Below, in pieces: positions 1-9,464 of a stretch of 28,130 bases of DNA. The position numbers and the translations under genes were made by a program. The notes beneath the pieces were generated by a model. It had not been told where the DNA came from. It worked only from the letters and a program-made list of their open reading frames with translations, and did no database searches. The number at the start of each line of letters is the position of its first letter. Within the stretch, counting starts at the first letter, position 1. The stretch comes from CAZSTA01 sp964609495 [NCBI: uncultured bacterium] (GTDB lineage: Bacteria; CAZSTA01): NCBI GenBank assembly GCA_964609495.1, contig CAZSTA010000020.1, positions 3,134 through 31,263 on the forward strand. Reading direction: 5' to 3'.

Positions 1-251
1 ATGGGGTAATAACCTCTCCTCGTGAAACCCAGCTAGTTCGAGAGACCTTCGGGGAGAATTTCATTATAGTTACACCTGGGGTAAGACCGATTGGAGTTTC
101 TCATAATGATCAGAGGCGAACAATGACACCGGGAGAGGCTATAAAGGCAGGATCAGATTTTCTGGTGATAGGTCGCCCTATACTTAAAGCAGAAGATCCT
201 ATTAAGGCGATTGGGGATATACTGAGGGAGATCGAGGAGGCTTTAAATTGA
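1..251 (+). CDS. pyrF: Orotidine 5'-phosphate decarboxylase, C-terminal part (5' end outside window)
   Basis: The frame is open from base 3 to the TGA at 249-251, giving 82 residues of the C-terminal part of OMP decarboxylase. This enzyme makes UMP from OMP in the cytoplasm, the last step of de novo pyrimidine synthesis. Visible family signatures are VTPGVRP and then DQRRTMTP, which shape the phosphate-binding loop, followed by AGSDFLVIGRPI near the end of the TIM barrel. The gene is cut off by the window edge. It overlaps the next gene by TTGA and carries that gene's Shine-Dalgarno sequence (GAGGAGG, 234-240), so the two are translationally coupled. Identification is firm because both conserved motifs are in register and pyrE follows directly. 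Confidence 0.93.
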   Translation, partial: GVITSPRETQLVRETFGENFIIVTPGVRPIGVSHNDQRRTMTPGEAIKAGSDFLVIGRPILKAEDPIKAIGDILREIEEALN

Positions 252-805
252 CCGAAAAAGAGGTAATTGAAATATTTAAGAAGACTGAAACTATAAAGAA
301 AGGACACTTCCGTCTCGCCTCGGGATTGCATAGTGGAATTTATTTGCAGAAATGTCAAATCCTGCAATATCCAGAATGGACGGAGAAATTAGGCGCCGAA
401 CTTGCCTCGAGATTTAAAGATGATAGGGTGGAGCTGGTAATTGGCCCAGCTGTGGGTGGGATTATTCTAACTTATGAGACAGCTAGAGCTTTAGGAGCGC
501 GTAATATCTTTGCTGAGAAGATAGAGGGTAAGAGAGGGCTCCGCTGGGGATTCGATATAAAGCCAGGGGAGAGAACGCTGGTAGTGGATGACATAGCGAC
601 TACTGGAACGTCAGTTAAGGATGTTATCGAGTTGGTGAAGGATAAAGGAGGATATCTAGTAGGGGTGGGATTGCTAGCGGATCGTAGTGGAGGTAAGTTA
701 GATTTTGGGGTCAGAGTTGAGGCTTTAGCTACTTTGGATATCAAAACCTATTCTCCGAATGATTGTCCTCTTTGTAAGAGAGGTATCCCTCTATTAGAGA
801 CTTGA
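248..805 (+). CDS. pyrE: Orotate phosphoribosyltransferase
   Basis: This 185-residue enzyme transfers ribose 5-phosphate from PRPP to orotate, making OMP for the preceding PyrF. The PRPP-binding signature VVDDIATTGTS is at residues 112-122, and GPAVGGI at 66-72 is the usual upstream loop. The N-terminal GHFRLASGLHSGIYLQK motif binds orotate and phosphate. A C-terminal CPLCKRGIPL segment is typical of the shorter OPRTases of many thermophiles and anaerobes. The start is TTG at 248, supported by GAGGAGG seven bases upstream, and it overlaps the pyrF stop as TTGA. The pyrF-pyrE order supports a pyrimidine operon. Nothing in it looks broken. Confidence 0.95.
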   Translation: MTEKEVIEIFKKTETIKKGHFRLASGLHSGIYLQKCQILQYPEWTEKLGAELASRFKDDRVELVIGPAVGGIILTYETARALGARNIFAEKIEGKRGLRWGFDIKPGERTLVVDDIATTGTSVKDVIELVKDKGGYLVGVGLLADRSGGKLDFGVRVEALATLDIKTYSPNDCPLCKRGIPLLET

Positions 806-855
806 AGGGCGAGAATTTAGGAAGAAGTGAGATCAATTCCAGTGAGGTTTTTACT

Positions 856-2391
856 ATGACGCCTCGATATATCCTAGCTCATGATATAGGCACAACAGGT
901 GATAAGGCAGCCCTGTATAACTCGTCTGGCGATATGATAGCAAGTTCCTTCTCCGCCTACGAGACCTACTATCCCCATATCAACTGGGCGGAGCAGGATC
1001 CAAATGATTGGTGGGAAGCGTTTTGTAATTCTACGAAGCGGCTTATTAAGGAAGCAAAGATATTCCCCGGTGATATAGAATGTATCTCCTTTAGTGGACA
1101 GATGATGGGTTGCCTTCCAATAGACAAGGATGGAGTTCCCTTGAGACGCTCAATAATTTGGGCAGATCAGCGAAGTATCAAGCAAGCTGAGTTAATCGGA
1201 AAGCTGATCAGCGAGGAGCGAGTCTATCGTATAACAGGACATCGGATTAGTCCCACCTACTCCGCCGCTAAGATCTTGTGGATAAAGGAGAATCATCCTG
1301 ATATCTTCTCTAAAACCTACAAGTTTCTTCATGCCAAAGATTATATAGTGCATCATCTCACGGGGGAATTTCTGACCGATTATTCGGATGCCTCCAGCAT
1401 GAATCTCTTTGACATCACCAAATTGGAATGGTCGGAGGAGATCCTAGAGGCGCTGGGTATCCCTCTCGAAAAACTTCCTGAATTGCATTCTTCAATTGAC
1501 ATTGTGGGAGAGGTGACTGAGAAAGCCGCGTTAGAGAGCGGTTTGGAGAAGGGAACGCTGGTGGTTATGGGAGGAGGAGATGGCCCATGCGCCGCAGTGG
1601 GAGCAGGGGTAGTGAGAGAAGGAAGTGCCTACTGTTATATCGGCTCTTCCTCATGGATAGCTTTAGCTACCCCCAAGCCGATCTATGATCCAGATAGGAG
1701 AACTTTTAACTTCTATCACCTTCATCCTCGCTTGGTAACGCCCACTGGAACTATGCAGAGTGCTGGGGGATCGTATCAATGGCTCAAACGCAATATTTGT
1801 TTGAGTGAGACTAAAGCCGCTGAGGAAGCAGGAGTCGATCCCTACGAGATTATGAACCTGAAGGCGGAGATGGTCGAGGCTGGTTCTGACAATCTCCTTT
1901 TTCTGCCCTATCTGATGGGGGAGAGGAGTCCCCATTGGAATCCCTATGCTAGAGGAGTATTTTTGGGATTAACCCAGACTCACAGACGAGAACATATTAT
2001 TAGATCTGTCCTGGAGGGTGTGACCTTCAATCTACGCATTATCTTAGAGGCATTTCAGCGTCAAGGAGCAGATATAAAATCGATCAAAGTTATAGGAGGC
2101 GGAGCTAAGGGAAGATTGTGGCGGCAGATAATGGCTGATATATTCGATAAGCCGATCGCCAGGCCTGCCTTATTAGAAGAGGCTACCTCCCTGGGAGCGG
2201 CAATAGCTGGCGGAATAGGAGTGGGGATCTTCGAGGACTTCTCCATAGCCGAACAATTAGTGAAAATAATAGAGGTCCAAGTCCCTAATCCAGCGGTGCG
2301 GGATAGGTATGATGAATTATACAGGATATTTGTCGAGGCTTATGAGGTATTAGTCCCCATCTATGACAAATTAGCCAAATTTGAGCGATGA
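856..2391 (+). CDS. xylB: FGGY-family carbohydrate kinase, xylulokinase-like
   Basis: This 511-residue cytoplasmic kinase phosphorylates a sugar, most likely D-xylulose, with ATP. The N-terminal ATPase-fold phosphate loop is DIGTTGDKAAL (residues 9-19). SGQMMG and WADQRS match the xylulokinase substrate region, GGGDGPCAAVGAG is the mid-protein FGGY signature, and IGGGAKGRLWRQIMAD is the C-terminal adenosine motif. The frame is open back to a TTG at 802 overlapping the pyrE stop. I chose ATG 856 because the family begins a few residues before the DIGTT loop and because GTGAGG (842-847) lies nine bases upstream. Substrate specificity within FGGY kinases cannot be read with certainty; related kinases use other ketoses or polyols. 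It ends nine bases from the convergent export gene. Confidence 0.85.
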   Translation: MTPRYILAHDIGTTGDKAALYNSSGDMIASSFSAYETYYPHINWAEQDPNDWWEAFCNSTKRLIKEAKIFPGDIECISFSGQMMGCLPIDKDGVPLRRSIIWADQRSIKQAELIGKLISEERVYRITGHRISPTYSAAKILWIKENHPDIFSKTYKFLHAKDYIVHHLTGEFLTDYSDASSMNLFDITKLEWSEEILEALGIPLEKLPELHSSIDIVGEVTEKAALESGLEKGTLVVMGGGDGPCAAVGAGVVREGSAYCYIGSSSWIALATPKPIYDPDRRTFNFYHLHPRLVTPTGTMQSAGGSYQWLKRNICLSETKAAEEAGVDPYEIMNLKAEMVEAGSDNLLFLPYLMGERSPHWNPYARGVFLGLTQTHRREHIIRSVLEGVTFNLRIILEAFQRQGADIKSIKVIGGGAKGRLWRQIMADIFDKPIARPALLEEATSLGAAIAGGIGVGIFEDFSIAEQLVKIIEVQVPNPAVRDRYDELYRIFVEAYEVLVPIYDKLAKFER

Positions 2392-2400
2392 TAATTGTTT

Positions 2401-3915
2401 CTAGATTATCTTAGCGAAACTCGAGAGGTTCAAGAACGCCAAGAAAATGAGGATAATGAGGAGGATAATAAGTGTCACTATTTTCTTTAAAGGTCTCCTT
2501 CTCTTTCTCTCTTTAACTTTAAGCTGAGATACTGGTACTAAAGGTATCACCCCTAGAACGGGAGCCTCTAAATACTTATTCACATCCTCTACCGATTTGA
2601 TGGTGTTATCCAGATATTCGAAGAAGAAAGCTAATCCGATACCCATCACCAATCCTACTAGCGCTCCAAAGAGAGCCTTCAGATTCCGCCGAGGGGGATT
2701 TATAGGCTCCTCTGGCTCGATAGCTGGATCGATCACCCGAATGTTTCCTACCTCCATAGCCTCGGCGATATGCATATCCTCCAGCCTCTCCAAAAGAAGC
2801 ATATAGGTCTTTTCAACCGTGCTAAGCTCTCGGTTTAGGCGAGTAATTTGAAGCTCTTCAGTAGGGAGATCGTTGACCTTCGATTCATATTGGCTGACTA
2901 TAGCCTCTAGGGCCTTCTCCTTGGCTTGTAAGGCCATTACTTCTGTATCTATATCGATCAGTTGGAGAAATAGATCTTGGTGTATAGGATTCAGAGTAGA
3001 GGATACGGTCTTAGACCCTTGAGTCAATTCCTTTTGAATCTGTTTCTTAATAGCATCTATCTCGGCTCTCACCCTTGTGACATCAGGATGCTTCTCGGTC
3101 ACCTTATTAAGCAGGCTAGCCAATTGGATCTCCGAGGTCGTAAGCTTGCTGCGAAGCTGTTGAATCATCGGGCTCTCAGCTCCTGAGCTAGCGAGCAATT
3201 TGCTCTGTTTGCTAAGCTCGGCACTTATCTTATCTCGCTTTATATTCAATTGCTCCAGCGACATTTTAGTCGTGGCCAAATCCGCCTCGAACTGAGATAG
3301 CTTATTGATCATCATCGACGTCTTTGTCTCCATCGAGACCATCTCGTTAGCTTGTTTGAATTGCAATAGGTTAGCCTCAGCCTGATGGAGAGCTTTTTCA
3401 GTGTCGCTAAGTTGCTTCTCTAGAAAAATACGAGCACTTTTTACATCCACTTGCCGAGCCTCTCTATTCTCATCTATAATGATCTGGGCGATCGTATCCG
3501 TAATGAGCTTCGCCTCTCTCGGATCTAAGGATTTAGCGGAGATGCGAAGAATGCCGGTATCGGTATTACCAGATCTCACTGGCACTATATCGATGTTTTC
3601 CGTTATTTCATCAATATGACTCTCATCTAATCCCAGCCGCTTCACAACCTCCCCTATAACCGTGCGCGTCTTTATAATTTCGATCAATTCCGCGGTATTC
3701 ACTTGTTTATTGAGATTAATGCCTGGGATTATAGATCGATCTAAGGAGGATTGGACTCCCTCAGAGGATATGAGGATGGTAGTTGTAGCTTTATAAATAG
3801 GTTGCCAAGGGGAATAGATGGCGAATAGATATGCTGATAAAGAGACTATCACAAAAGCTTGGATGACGATCCATTTTCTCCTCAGAAGCACCCTAATATA
3901 CTCCTGTAGTTCCAT
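2401..3915 (-). CDS. Wzz/GumC-like polysaccharide co-polymerase without a kinase domain
   Basis: This 504-residue inner-membrane protein belongs to the polysaccharide co-polymerase family, which controls chain length and couples synthesis to export. In order it has a short cytoplasmic N-terminus, a membrane segment near residues 14-34, a Wzz-type periplasmic domain, long coiled-coil stretches (about 165-340), a GNVR-like region (LPTEELQITRLNRELSTVEK) and a second membrane segment near 425-445 followed by the typical EYLDNTIKSVEDV. A basic linker (KERKRRRPLKK) leads to a third hydrophobic segment of about 20 residues at the C-terminus. The usual fused tyrosine autokinase is absent. Its Shine-Dalgarno AAAGGAGG sits just before ATG 3915. 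It follows the SLBB export gene by 46 bases, so the two are probably co-transcribed. Confidence 0.88.
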   Translation of the reverse strand: MELQEYIRVLLRRKWIVIQAFVIVSLSAYLFAIYSPWQPIYKATTTILISSEGVQSSLDRSIIPGINLNKQVNTAELIEIIKTRTVIGEVVKRLGLDESHIDEITENIDIVPVRSGNTDTGILRISAKSLDPREAKLITDTIAQIIIDENREARQVDVKSARIFLEKQLSDTEKALHQAEANLLQFKQANEMVSMETKTSMMINKLSQFEADLATTKMSLEQLNIKRDKISAELSKQSKLLASSGAESPMIQQLRSKLTTSEIQLASLLNKVTEKHPDVTRVRAEIDAIKKQIQKELTQGSKTVSSTLNPIHQDLFLQLIDIDTEVMALQAKEKALEAIVSQYESKVNDLPTEELQITRLNRELSTVEKTYMLLLERLEDMHIAEAMEVGNIRVIDPAIEPEEPINPPRRNLKALFGALVGLVMGIGLAFFFEYLDNTIKSVEDVNKYLEAPVLGVIPLVPVSQLKVKERKRRRPLKKIVTLIILLIILIFLAFLNLSSFAKII

Positions 3916-3961
3916 CTTTTCCTCCTTTCAATATAGAGTAGAAATATGCTCAATCTCTATC

Positions 3962-6900
3962 CTAGAATGTTTCTTTTAAAGTATCTCTGAATTCCAAAGT
4001 CAGATTTAAGCCATTCACAACCGTGGTAACCCATTTCAGAACGCTATTCCAATCCGTTCGGGAGGTCTTTGGGACGAAGACTACATCGCCAGGTAGTAGA
4101 AGGACATCTTGAGTTACATCTCCTTTATTTATCAGTCTGCGCACATCAGCAGGTAGCATCTGAGGTTCTCCTGTAACTCCTCTTATGATCCTAACTCTGC
4201 TTAGAACAGCTTTATCAGTAACCCCGCCAGCTAAGCTTATGGCTTGCAGAACAGTGGTATAATCTTCATATCTGAATACTCCAGGGTTCTTGACCTCTCC
4301 TAGGACGTAGAGCCGATTCTCAGTCTTCTCTGGGATGAAGATCGTATCCCCTAACTTAAGAGATATATCTTGGCTCTGATCTCCCTCTAATAGAAGCCTC
4401 CTCAGGTTTACCTGACGCGATCCCTCCTCCTCTCGACCGATGACAGTCGCAGATAGAGAGGCGTTAGCCGCTGGCCCTCCAGCCTTAGTGATAATCTTGA
4501 GCAGACTTTCTCCGGGCTTCATCTCATAAGCTCCGGGTCTATTCACCTGTCCTAGGACTAAGATCTGATTCTCCCCAATATCGGGGATAAAGATGCTATC
4601 ACCTGATTGCAACAAGAGGTTATAGCTAGCGTCACCTTTGTTAAACAGTCGATCCAAGTCGATATCAACTAATCTGCCAGCTCTGGTAAGAGTAGCAGAG
4701 GATAGATCAGCTCTCTCCGTTGGGCCTCCTGCCTCAACGAGCATATCCAATAGGGAAGCTCTTTCTTTCAGTTTATATGAGCCGGGCTTGGCTACCTGTC
4801 CTAAGATAGTAACCTCGCCCTCGGCTTTCTTGGGGATAAATATGAGGTCATTCGGTTTAAGAGGAAGATTCTGACTCAGATCTCCTTTCTCTAGGAGGCC
4901 TCGGACATCCCTCTCCAGCACCTGATTTTCCCGAGCGATAGTAGTCTTTGTCAGAAGGGCTTGCTCTGTTGGCCCTCCTGCTTTGGTGATTATATCCACC
5001 AATGTCTCATTGGCCTCGAGCGGATACGAGCCTGGTTGCCCGATCTGCCCTAGAATCAATACCTGCTCACCGCCCTTCTTCCTTATGATTATGGTATCCT
5101 TACTGCGTAGAGTAACATCGAACTTTGTATCTCCTTCCAAGAGCAACTTGCTTAGATCTACGGTTATCCTCTCCTCGTCCCTAGTAACGATGGCACTTGT
5201 GTTATAAGCATCTTCACTCACGCCACCTGCCCGAGCGATGACATCTAGTAGAGTAGTAGTTCCCTCTATGATATTATATGAGCCCGGCCTAGGCACCTGA
5301 CCGAAGAGGAAGACGTTAGCCTCGGTCGCGACCTCTGGAACAAAGATGGTATCTCCATTCTCAAGAGGTATATTCTGACTAGTATCTCCTTGTTTAAATA
5401 ACCTCTCGAGGTCAACGGACAGCGTTCTGATGCCCCTTTGGATTGTCGCTTTTGCTTGAGCCTCCTTCTTCACGCCCCCAGCTTTGGTGATGAGATCGAG
5501 CAATGTATCCCCGGGGCTTAGTTGATAGATACCTGGCTTCTCAACCTCTCCAAATAGGGTAACCTTTTCTTCTGAGACTGTAACCCTGGGGATGAGGAGC
5601 AGGTCTCCACTCTCAAGTGGAACATCATAGCTTGTATCTCCCTTCTCCAAGAGGGATACCAGATCGATATCTATCCTCTCCTCTCCTCTAGTCAGAAGAG
5701 ATTCGGCAAGATCAGCATCAGAGGAAGGACCTCCCGCCCTGAGTATCAACTTGAGCAAGGTATCTCCCTTCTCTATCTTATATATCCCTGGTCCAGCAAC
5801 TTGACCAAGGATCGAAACCTCTCCTGCTCCCATAAGTTCTGGAACGATTACCAGATCTCTATCCTCTAACGCGATGTTCTTGCTCATATCACCTCTCTCA
5901 AATAAGGAGATCAAGTCTAAGGATATCCTTTCCTCTCCTCTTATCAAAGAAGCTTTCTCTAGGTCTGCCTTCTCCGTCATTCCTCCTGCTTGAACTATTA
6001 CTTCAAGTAGGGTATCTTTCCGCCTGATCTCATAAGCTCCTGGTCTGGCTACTTGACCTAAGATTGATACTTTCCCGATTTGTGGTTCTAACTCTATAAG
6101 TCGAGGAAGCAGGATTAGATCTCCATTATTCAAGCTTAAATTTTTACTTCTATCGCCCTTTTCCAGCAGGGAAGCCAGATCTAAGGCGATCTGACTGTCT
6201 CCTCTGGAGAGAAGAGCATCAGTGAGATCAGCATCCCTGGCGGGGCCTCCTGCTCTAACGATCACCTCGAGCAAGGTGTCTCCCTCTCTAATCTCATAAG
6301 CCCCCGGATTATTGATCGCTCCTAATAGCGAAACCTCTCCTATCACCGGAGCAGCCTCGGCTATCTCAGGAATTATTATCAGATCGTTCCTCTGAAGTGG
6401 AATATCCGCGCTCATATCACCTTTGAGAAGGGAGGCTAAATTAATAATTCTTCTTTCCTCGCCTCTCACCAAAGAAGCCTGAGATAAATCAGCTTCATCA
6501 GTTGTTCCTCCTGCTTCGACTACCACCTTGAGTAAGGTGTCATCCTCTCTTATCTTGTATAGTCCAGGTTTAGCTACCTCTCCCAAGAGAGCTACCTCTC
6601 CTATCTCCTCTCTTAGCTCTGGTATCTTGGGAATGACGATTAAATCCCCTCTCTGTAAAGGTAAGTCCTTACTCGTATCTCCTTCCTTGAGGAGAGCTTG
6701 AAGCTCTAAAGCTTGCTTCTCTTCCCCTCTCACCAAGGAAGCCTGAGATAGATCAGCTTCATCAGTTGTTCCTCCGGCTTCGACTATCACCTTGAGTAAG
6801 GTATCATCCTCCCTTATCTTGTATAGTCCAGGTCTAGCTACCTCTCCTAAGAGAGCTACTTCTCCTATCTCTGGGGTGACCTCAGCTAATTGAGGAATCA

Positions 6901-9217
6901 ATATCAAGTCACCATCATATAATCTCAGATCTCTATTCCTATCACCTTTCCTTAGAAGTGGAGCTAGGCTTAATGGGATCTGACGATCATCTCGAGATAA
7001 AAGGGAATTGGTAAGATCAGCCTGAGGAGAAGGACCTCCCGCTTGTACTATCACCCCTAAGAGAGTGTCCCCCTCTCGTATCTTATATGCTCCTGGTTTG
7101 TTCACCTCTCCTAAGATCATAACTTCCCCTGTCTCTGGGGTAAGTTCCAACCTTCTGGGAACTATTATGAGATCATCCTTCTGCAAGAGGATGTTTTTGC
7201 TCAAATCCCCTTGTTCCAGAAGAGCAGAAAGATCGATCTTTCTCTTCCCTGTTTTCCTGATCAAGGAGGCATCGGTCAAATCCGCATCTTTTGTAGGGCC
7301 ACCTGCTTGCGTTACGATATCGAGTAGAGTATCTCCTTCCGCGATCTTATATGCGGCTGGAGATGCAATCTGACCAAGAACTAATACTTCCCCTAGCTCC
7401 AATTCAGAAAGTCCAGGGATAACTATCAGATCTCCCCCCTGTAATAATAGATCCTTGCTAGTATCCCCTTCTTCAAGTAAAGCTCTGAGATTCAAAGTTA
7501 TCTTATCCCCTCTCCGCACCAGAGAGGCTTGAGATAGATCGGCTTGGTCAGTAACTCCTCCTGCTTGGACTACCACTTTGAGAAGGGTATCGTCTTCTCT
7601 TATTTTATATAATCCGGGTTTTGCTACCTGTCCGAGAAGGGATACCTCTCCTACCTCCGGAGCTAGCTCCCTCATCTCAGGAACTATTATCAGATCGCCG
7701 CTCTGCAAGGGGAGATCCATCGTCATATCACCTTTTCTCAGAAGGGAATTTAGATCTAGAGAGACCCTATCTTTCCCTCTGACTAAAAACGAGTTAGCTA
7801 AATCGGCCTTATCCGTCACCCCACCTGCTTCTATTATCGCTCCAAGTAGAGTGTCCTCCTTCTCAAATTCATATCGTCCGGGTTTAGCAATTTGTCCTAG
7901 GAGCGATATCGTTTCAGCTTTAACAAGCTCCGGAATGATTAGGAGATCTCCCTCTTTAAGCTCTATATCTTTGCTCATATCACCGGAGCGAAATAGCGAG
8001 GCTAGATCTAATTTCATACTTGTTCTGCCCCTTACCAAGGAGCAATTAGCCAGATCTGCCTTGGCCGTAGGACCTCCTGCCCCTAAAATGATGCTTAATA
8101 GACTTTCCCCCGGATATAGAGGATACATCCCTGGCCTATCCACTTGCCCTAGGATAATTACATTCCTTTCCATCTCGGTGAGTTCAGGGACGAGAAGCAC
8201 ATCGCCCGCTTGAACCTCGATATTCTGCTTCAAGTTTCCCTTCATCAATAATTCATCTAGGTCTATAGATACGACTTTACCCTCTCTCATAAGGGAGGCA
8301 TCTCCCTTATTTGCTTTATCAGTTAGCCCCCCAGCTTTCGATATTAAGTCAATCAGGGTATATCCCCCTTTGATAATATAAGAACCTGGAGAGCTGACTT
8401 GTCCTAGAACCGAGGCTCTCTTCTCTTGTTCCTCTGGTATAAAGAGCATATCACCCGGCTGGAGGTCAAGGTTTAAGCTCTTATCTCCCAGAAGAAGCAA
8501 TCTCTCTAAGTTTACAGGGATTATGTCGTTCCCTCGAGTGAGCGTTGCTCTTGATAAAGAGGCTGTTGAGGTGACTCCTCCTGCCTGTCCTATCAAATCC
8601 AAAACCTTATCTCCCTGTCGGAATATATATTCCCCTGGTTCCTGTATCTGGCCTAGGATGATGATAGTAGTCTCTGCCTTTTCAGGGATATAGACTATAT
8701 CCCCAGCCTCCAGGGTATAGTTCTGCCTCATCTCCTTGCCCTTGAGGAGCTTCTCTAGATCCACAGGTATCGTTATCTTCTCTCTAATTATATAGGCACT
8801 TTTAAGATCAGCTTTCTCATCAACACCCCCCGCGAGAACCAACCCCTCCAAGACGGTTATCCTCTCTTGAGAGAGGTAGAGACCAGGATTCTTTATCTGT
8901 CCTAATATCAGGAAACGATCCTCCTTGAATCTAGTGACGATGACGGTGACCTGGGGATTCTGCACATAGGGGGATATATTTTGAGCGATCTTCCTGGCCA
9001 ATTGCTGAGGGGTTAGATCTGTTACCAATATCTCTCCCGCTAAGGGGAAAGAGATCCTACCATCTGGTCTGACGATCACTGGGCGCAACATCTCATCCTG
9101 TCCCCATACGCTTATCTCTAACTGATCTCCTGGCCCAAGTTTGTATTCGTCGGCTTGAATTGAGATTGCAGTTGCTAATATTATAAAGACTGTAATTATA
9201 ATCGCTTTTGCTTTCAT
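3962..9217 (-). CDS. Giant polysaccharide export protein with 19 SLBB-type repeats
   Basis: This 1751-residue protein starts with a Sec-type signal peptide (basic MKAKA, hydrophobic core to about residue 20, cleavage near ISIQA-DEY) without a lipobox cysteine. A Poly_export/Wza-like domain follows (about 25-98, starting YKLGPGDQLEISVWG). About 19 tandem SLBB-type units of roughly 85 residues fill residues 101-1719; each reads approximately LGQV-x2-PG-x-Y then DTLL-x6-AGG-x5-DL and ends GDLIIIP. A 32-residue tail closes it. The frame is open to 9421, but ATG 9217 is preferred: it has GGAGGAGG just upstream and puts the signal peptide at the N-terminus. Such proteins form or gate the outer-membrane export channel and partner with Wzz/GumC proteins, here the next gene. 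Most family members carry only a few SLBB units, so this length is exceptional. Confidence 0.92.
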   Translation of the reverse strand: MKAKAIIITVFIILATAISIQADEYKLGPGDQLEISVWGQDEMLRPVIVRPDGRISFPLAGEILVTDLTPQQLARKIAQNISPYVQNPQVTVIVTRFKEDRFLILGQIKNPGLYLSQERITVLEGLVLAGGVDEKADLKSAYIIREKITIPVDLEKLLKGKEMRQNYTLEAGDIVYIPEKAETTIIILGQIQEPGEYIFRQGDKVLDLIGQAGGVTSTASLSRATLTRGNDIIPVNLERLLLLGDKSLNLDLQPGDMLFIPEEQEKRASVLGQVSSPGSYIIKGGYTLIDLISKAGGLTDKANKGDASLMREGKVVSIDLDELLMKGNLKQNIEVQAGDVLLVPELTEMERNVIILGQVDRPGMYPLYPGESLLSIILGAGGPTAKADLANCSLVRGRTSMKLDLASLFRSGDMSKDIELKEGDLLIIPELVKAETISLLGQIAKPGRYEFEKEDTLLGAIIEAGGVTDKADLANSFLVRGKDRVSLDLNSLLRKGDMTMDLPLQSGDLIIVPEMRELAPEVGEVSLLGQVAKPGLYKIREDDTLLKVVVQAGGVTDQADLSQASLVRRGDKITLNLRALLEEGDTSKDLLLQGGDLIVIPGLSELELGEVLVLGQIASPAAYKIAEGDTLLDIVTQAGGPTKDADLTDASLIRKTGKRKIDLSALLEQGDLSKNILLQKDDLIIVPRRLELTPETGEVMILGEVNKPGAYKIREGDTLLGVIVQAGGPSPQADLTNSLLSRDDRQIPLSLAPLLRKGDRNRDLRLYDGDLILIPQLAEVTPEIGEVALLGEVARPGLYKIREDDTLLKVIVEAGGTTDEADLSQASLVRGEEKQALELQALLKEGDTSKDLPLQRGDLIVIPKIPELREEIGEVALLGEVAKPGLYKIREDDTLLKVVVEAGGTTDEADLSQASLVRGEERRIINLASLLKGDMSADIPLQRNDLIIIPEIAEAAPVIGEVSLLGAINNPGAYEIREGDTLLEVIVRAGGPARDADLTDALLSRGDSQIALDLASLLEKGDRSKNLSLNNGDLILLPRLIELEPQIGKVSILGQVARPGAYEIRRKDTLLEVIVQAGGMTEKADLEKASLIRGEERISLDLISLFERGDMSKNIALEDRDLVIVPELMGAGEVSILGQVAGPGIYKIEKGDTLLKLILRAGGPSSDADLAESLLTRGEERIDIDLVSLLEKGDTSYDVPLESGDLLLIPRVTVSEEKVTLFGEVEKPGIYQLSPGDTLLDLITKAGGVKKEAQAKATIQRGIRTLSVDLERLFKQGDTSQNIPLENGDTIFVPEVATEANVFLFGQVPRPGSYNIIEGTTTLLDVIARAGGVSEDAYNTSAIVTRDEERITVDLSKLLLEGDTKFDVTLRSKDTIIIRKKGGEQVLILGQIGQPGSYPLEANETLVDIITKAGGPTEQALLTKTTIARENQVLERDVRGLLEKGDLSQNLPLKPNDLIFIPKKAEGEVTILGQVAKPGSYKLKERASLLDMLVEAGGPTERADLSSATLTRAGRLVDIDLDRLFNKGDASYNLLLQSGDSIFIPDIGENQILVLGQVNRPGAYEMKPGESLLKIITKAGGPAANASLSATVIGREEEGSRQVNLRRLLLEGDQSQDISLKLGDTIFIPEKTENRLYVLGEVKNPGVFRYEDYTTVLQAISLAGGVTDKAVLSRVRIIRGVTGEPQMLPADVRRLINKGDVTQDVLLLPGDVVFVPKTSRTDWNSVLKWVTTVVNGLNLTLEFRDTLKETF
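4061..8917 (-). repeat. Tandem SLBB-coding repeats (about 19 units of about 255 bp)
   Basis: This is the coding-level repeat array inside the giant export gene. Most units are diverged, but two adjacent ones (+ strand about 6478-6606 and 6739-6867) are nearly identical at the nucleotide level, with roughly ten differences over 130 bases by eye. That points to recent unit duplication. The array is a likely site of length variation by recombination and of short-read assembly error. It is not a CRISPR array: units are far too long, in frame and protein-coding. Confidence 0.85.
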
Positions 9218-9368
9218 CACAAAGCCTCCTCCAAGGCGATCTACCTTTAATATTCCATCCGAATTTGTTAGCTGGAAGCTCATTCGTCTGCCCTTAGGAG
9301 TGTCTAGGCTAAGATAGAACTTATAAGTTAAGAGTATCTCTCTCCTAAATCTGACTTCCTCCATATAA

Positions 9369-9397
9369 ATATTACCACAATTAAACCCTTTTGTCAA
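9369..9397 (-). promoter_or_regulatory. Sigma70-type promoter for the polysaccharide export operon
   Basis: Reading the minus strand, TTGACA (9397-9392) and TAATAT (9374-9369) are separated by exactly 17 bases. The -35 is a perfect consensus and the -10 is close to it. Transcription would start near 9362, leaving a leader of about 145 bases before ATG 9217. I recognise no known riboswitch in the leader. Confidence 0.72.
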
Positions 9398-9464
9398 GAC
9401 TATTAAAAGTGAACGATGCATATAGAATCAGGGATCAAAATGATTTCAGATCGAATTATAATTC

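Noticed and set aside
802-855. Upstream TTG start for the FGGY kinase overlapping the pyrE stop
   Set aside because: The 18 extra residues do not match the family N-terminus, and ATG 856 has its own GTGAGG site.
4638-5207. Further plus-strand frames inside the SLBB gene
   Set aside because: They mirror the repeat coding in the opposite strand and have no independent support.
7578-8213. 211-codon plus-strand open frame
   Set aside because: It lies antisense to the SLBB repeats, and its own repeated pattern is just the complement of those repeats. No ribosome site or known domain.
4061-8917. CRISPR-like regular repeats
   Set aside because: Units are about 255 bp, in frame and protein-coding, with no short identical repeats separated by unique spacers.
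9218-9421. 68-residue N-terminal extension of the giant export protein
   Set aside because: The extension has no Shine-Dalgarno site, would put the signal peptide internally, and includes the predicted transcription start region.
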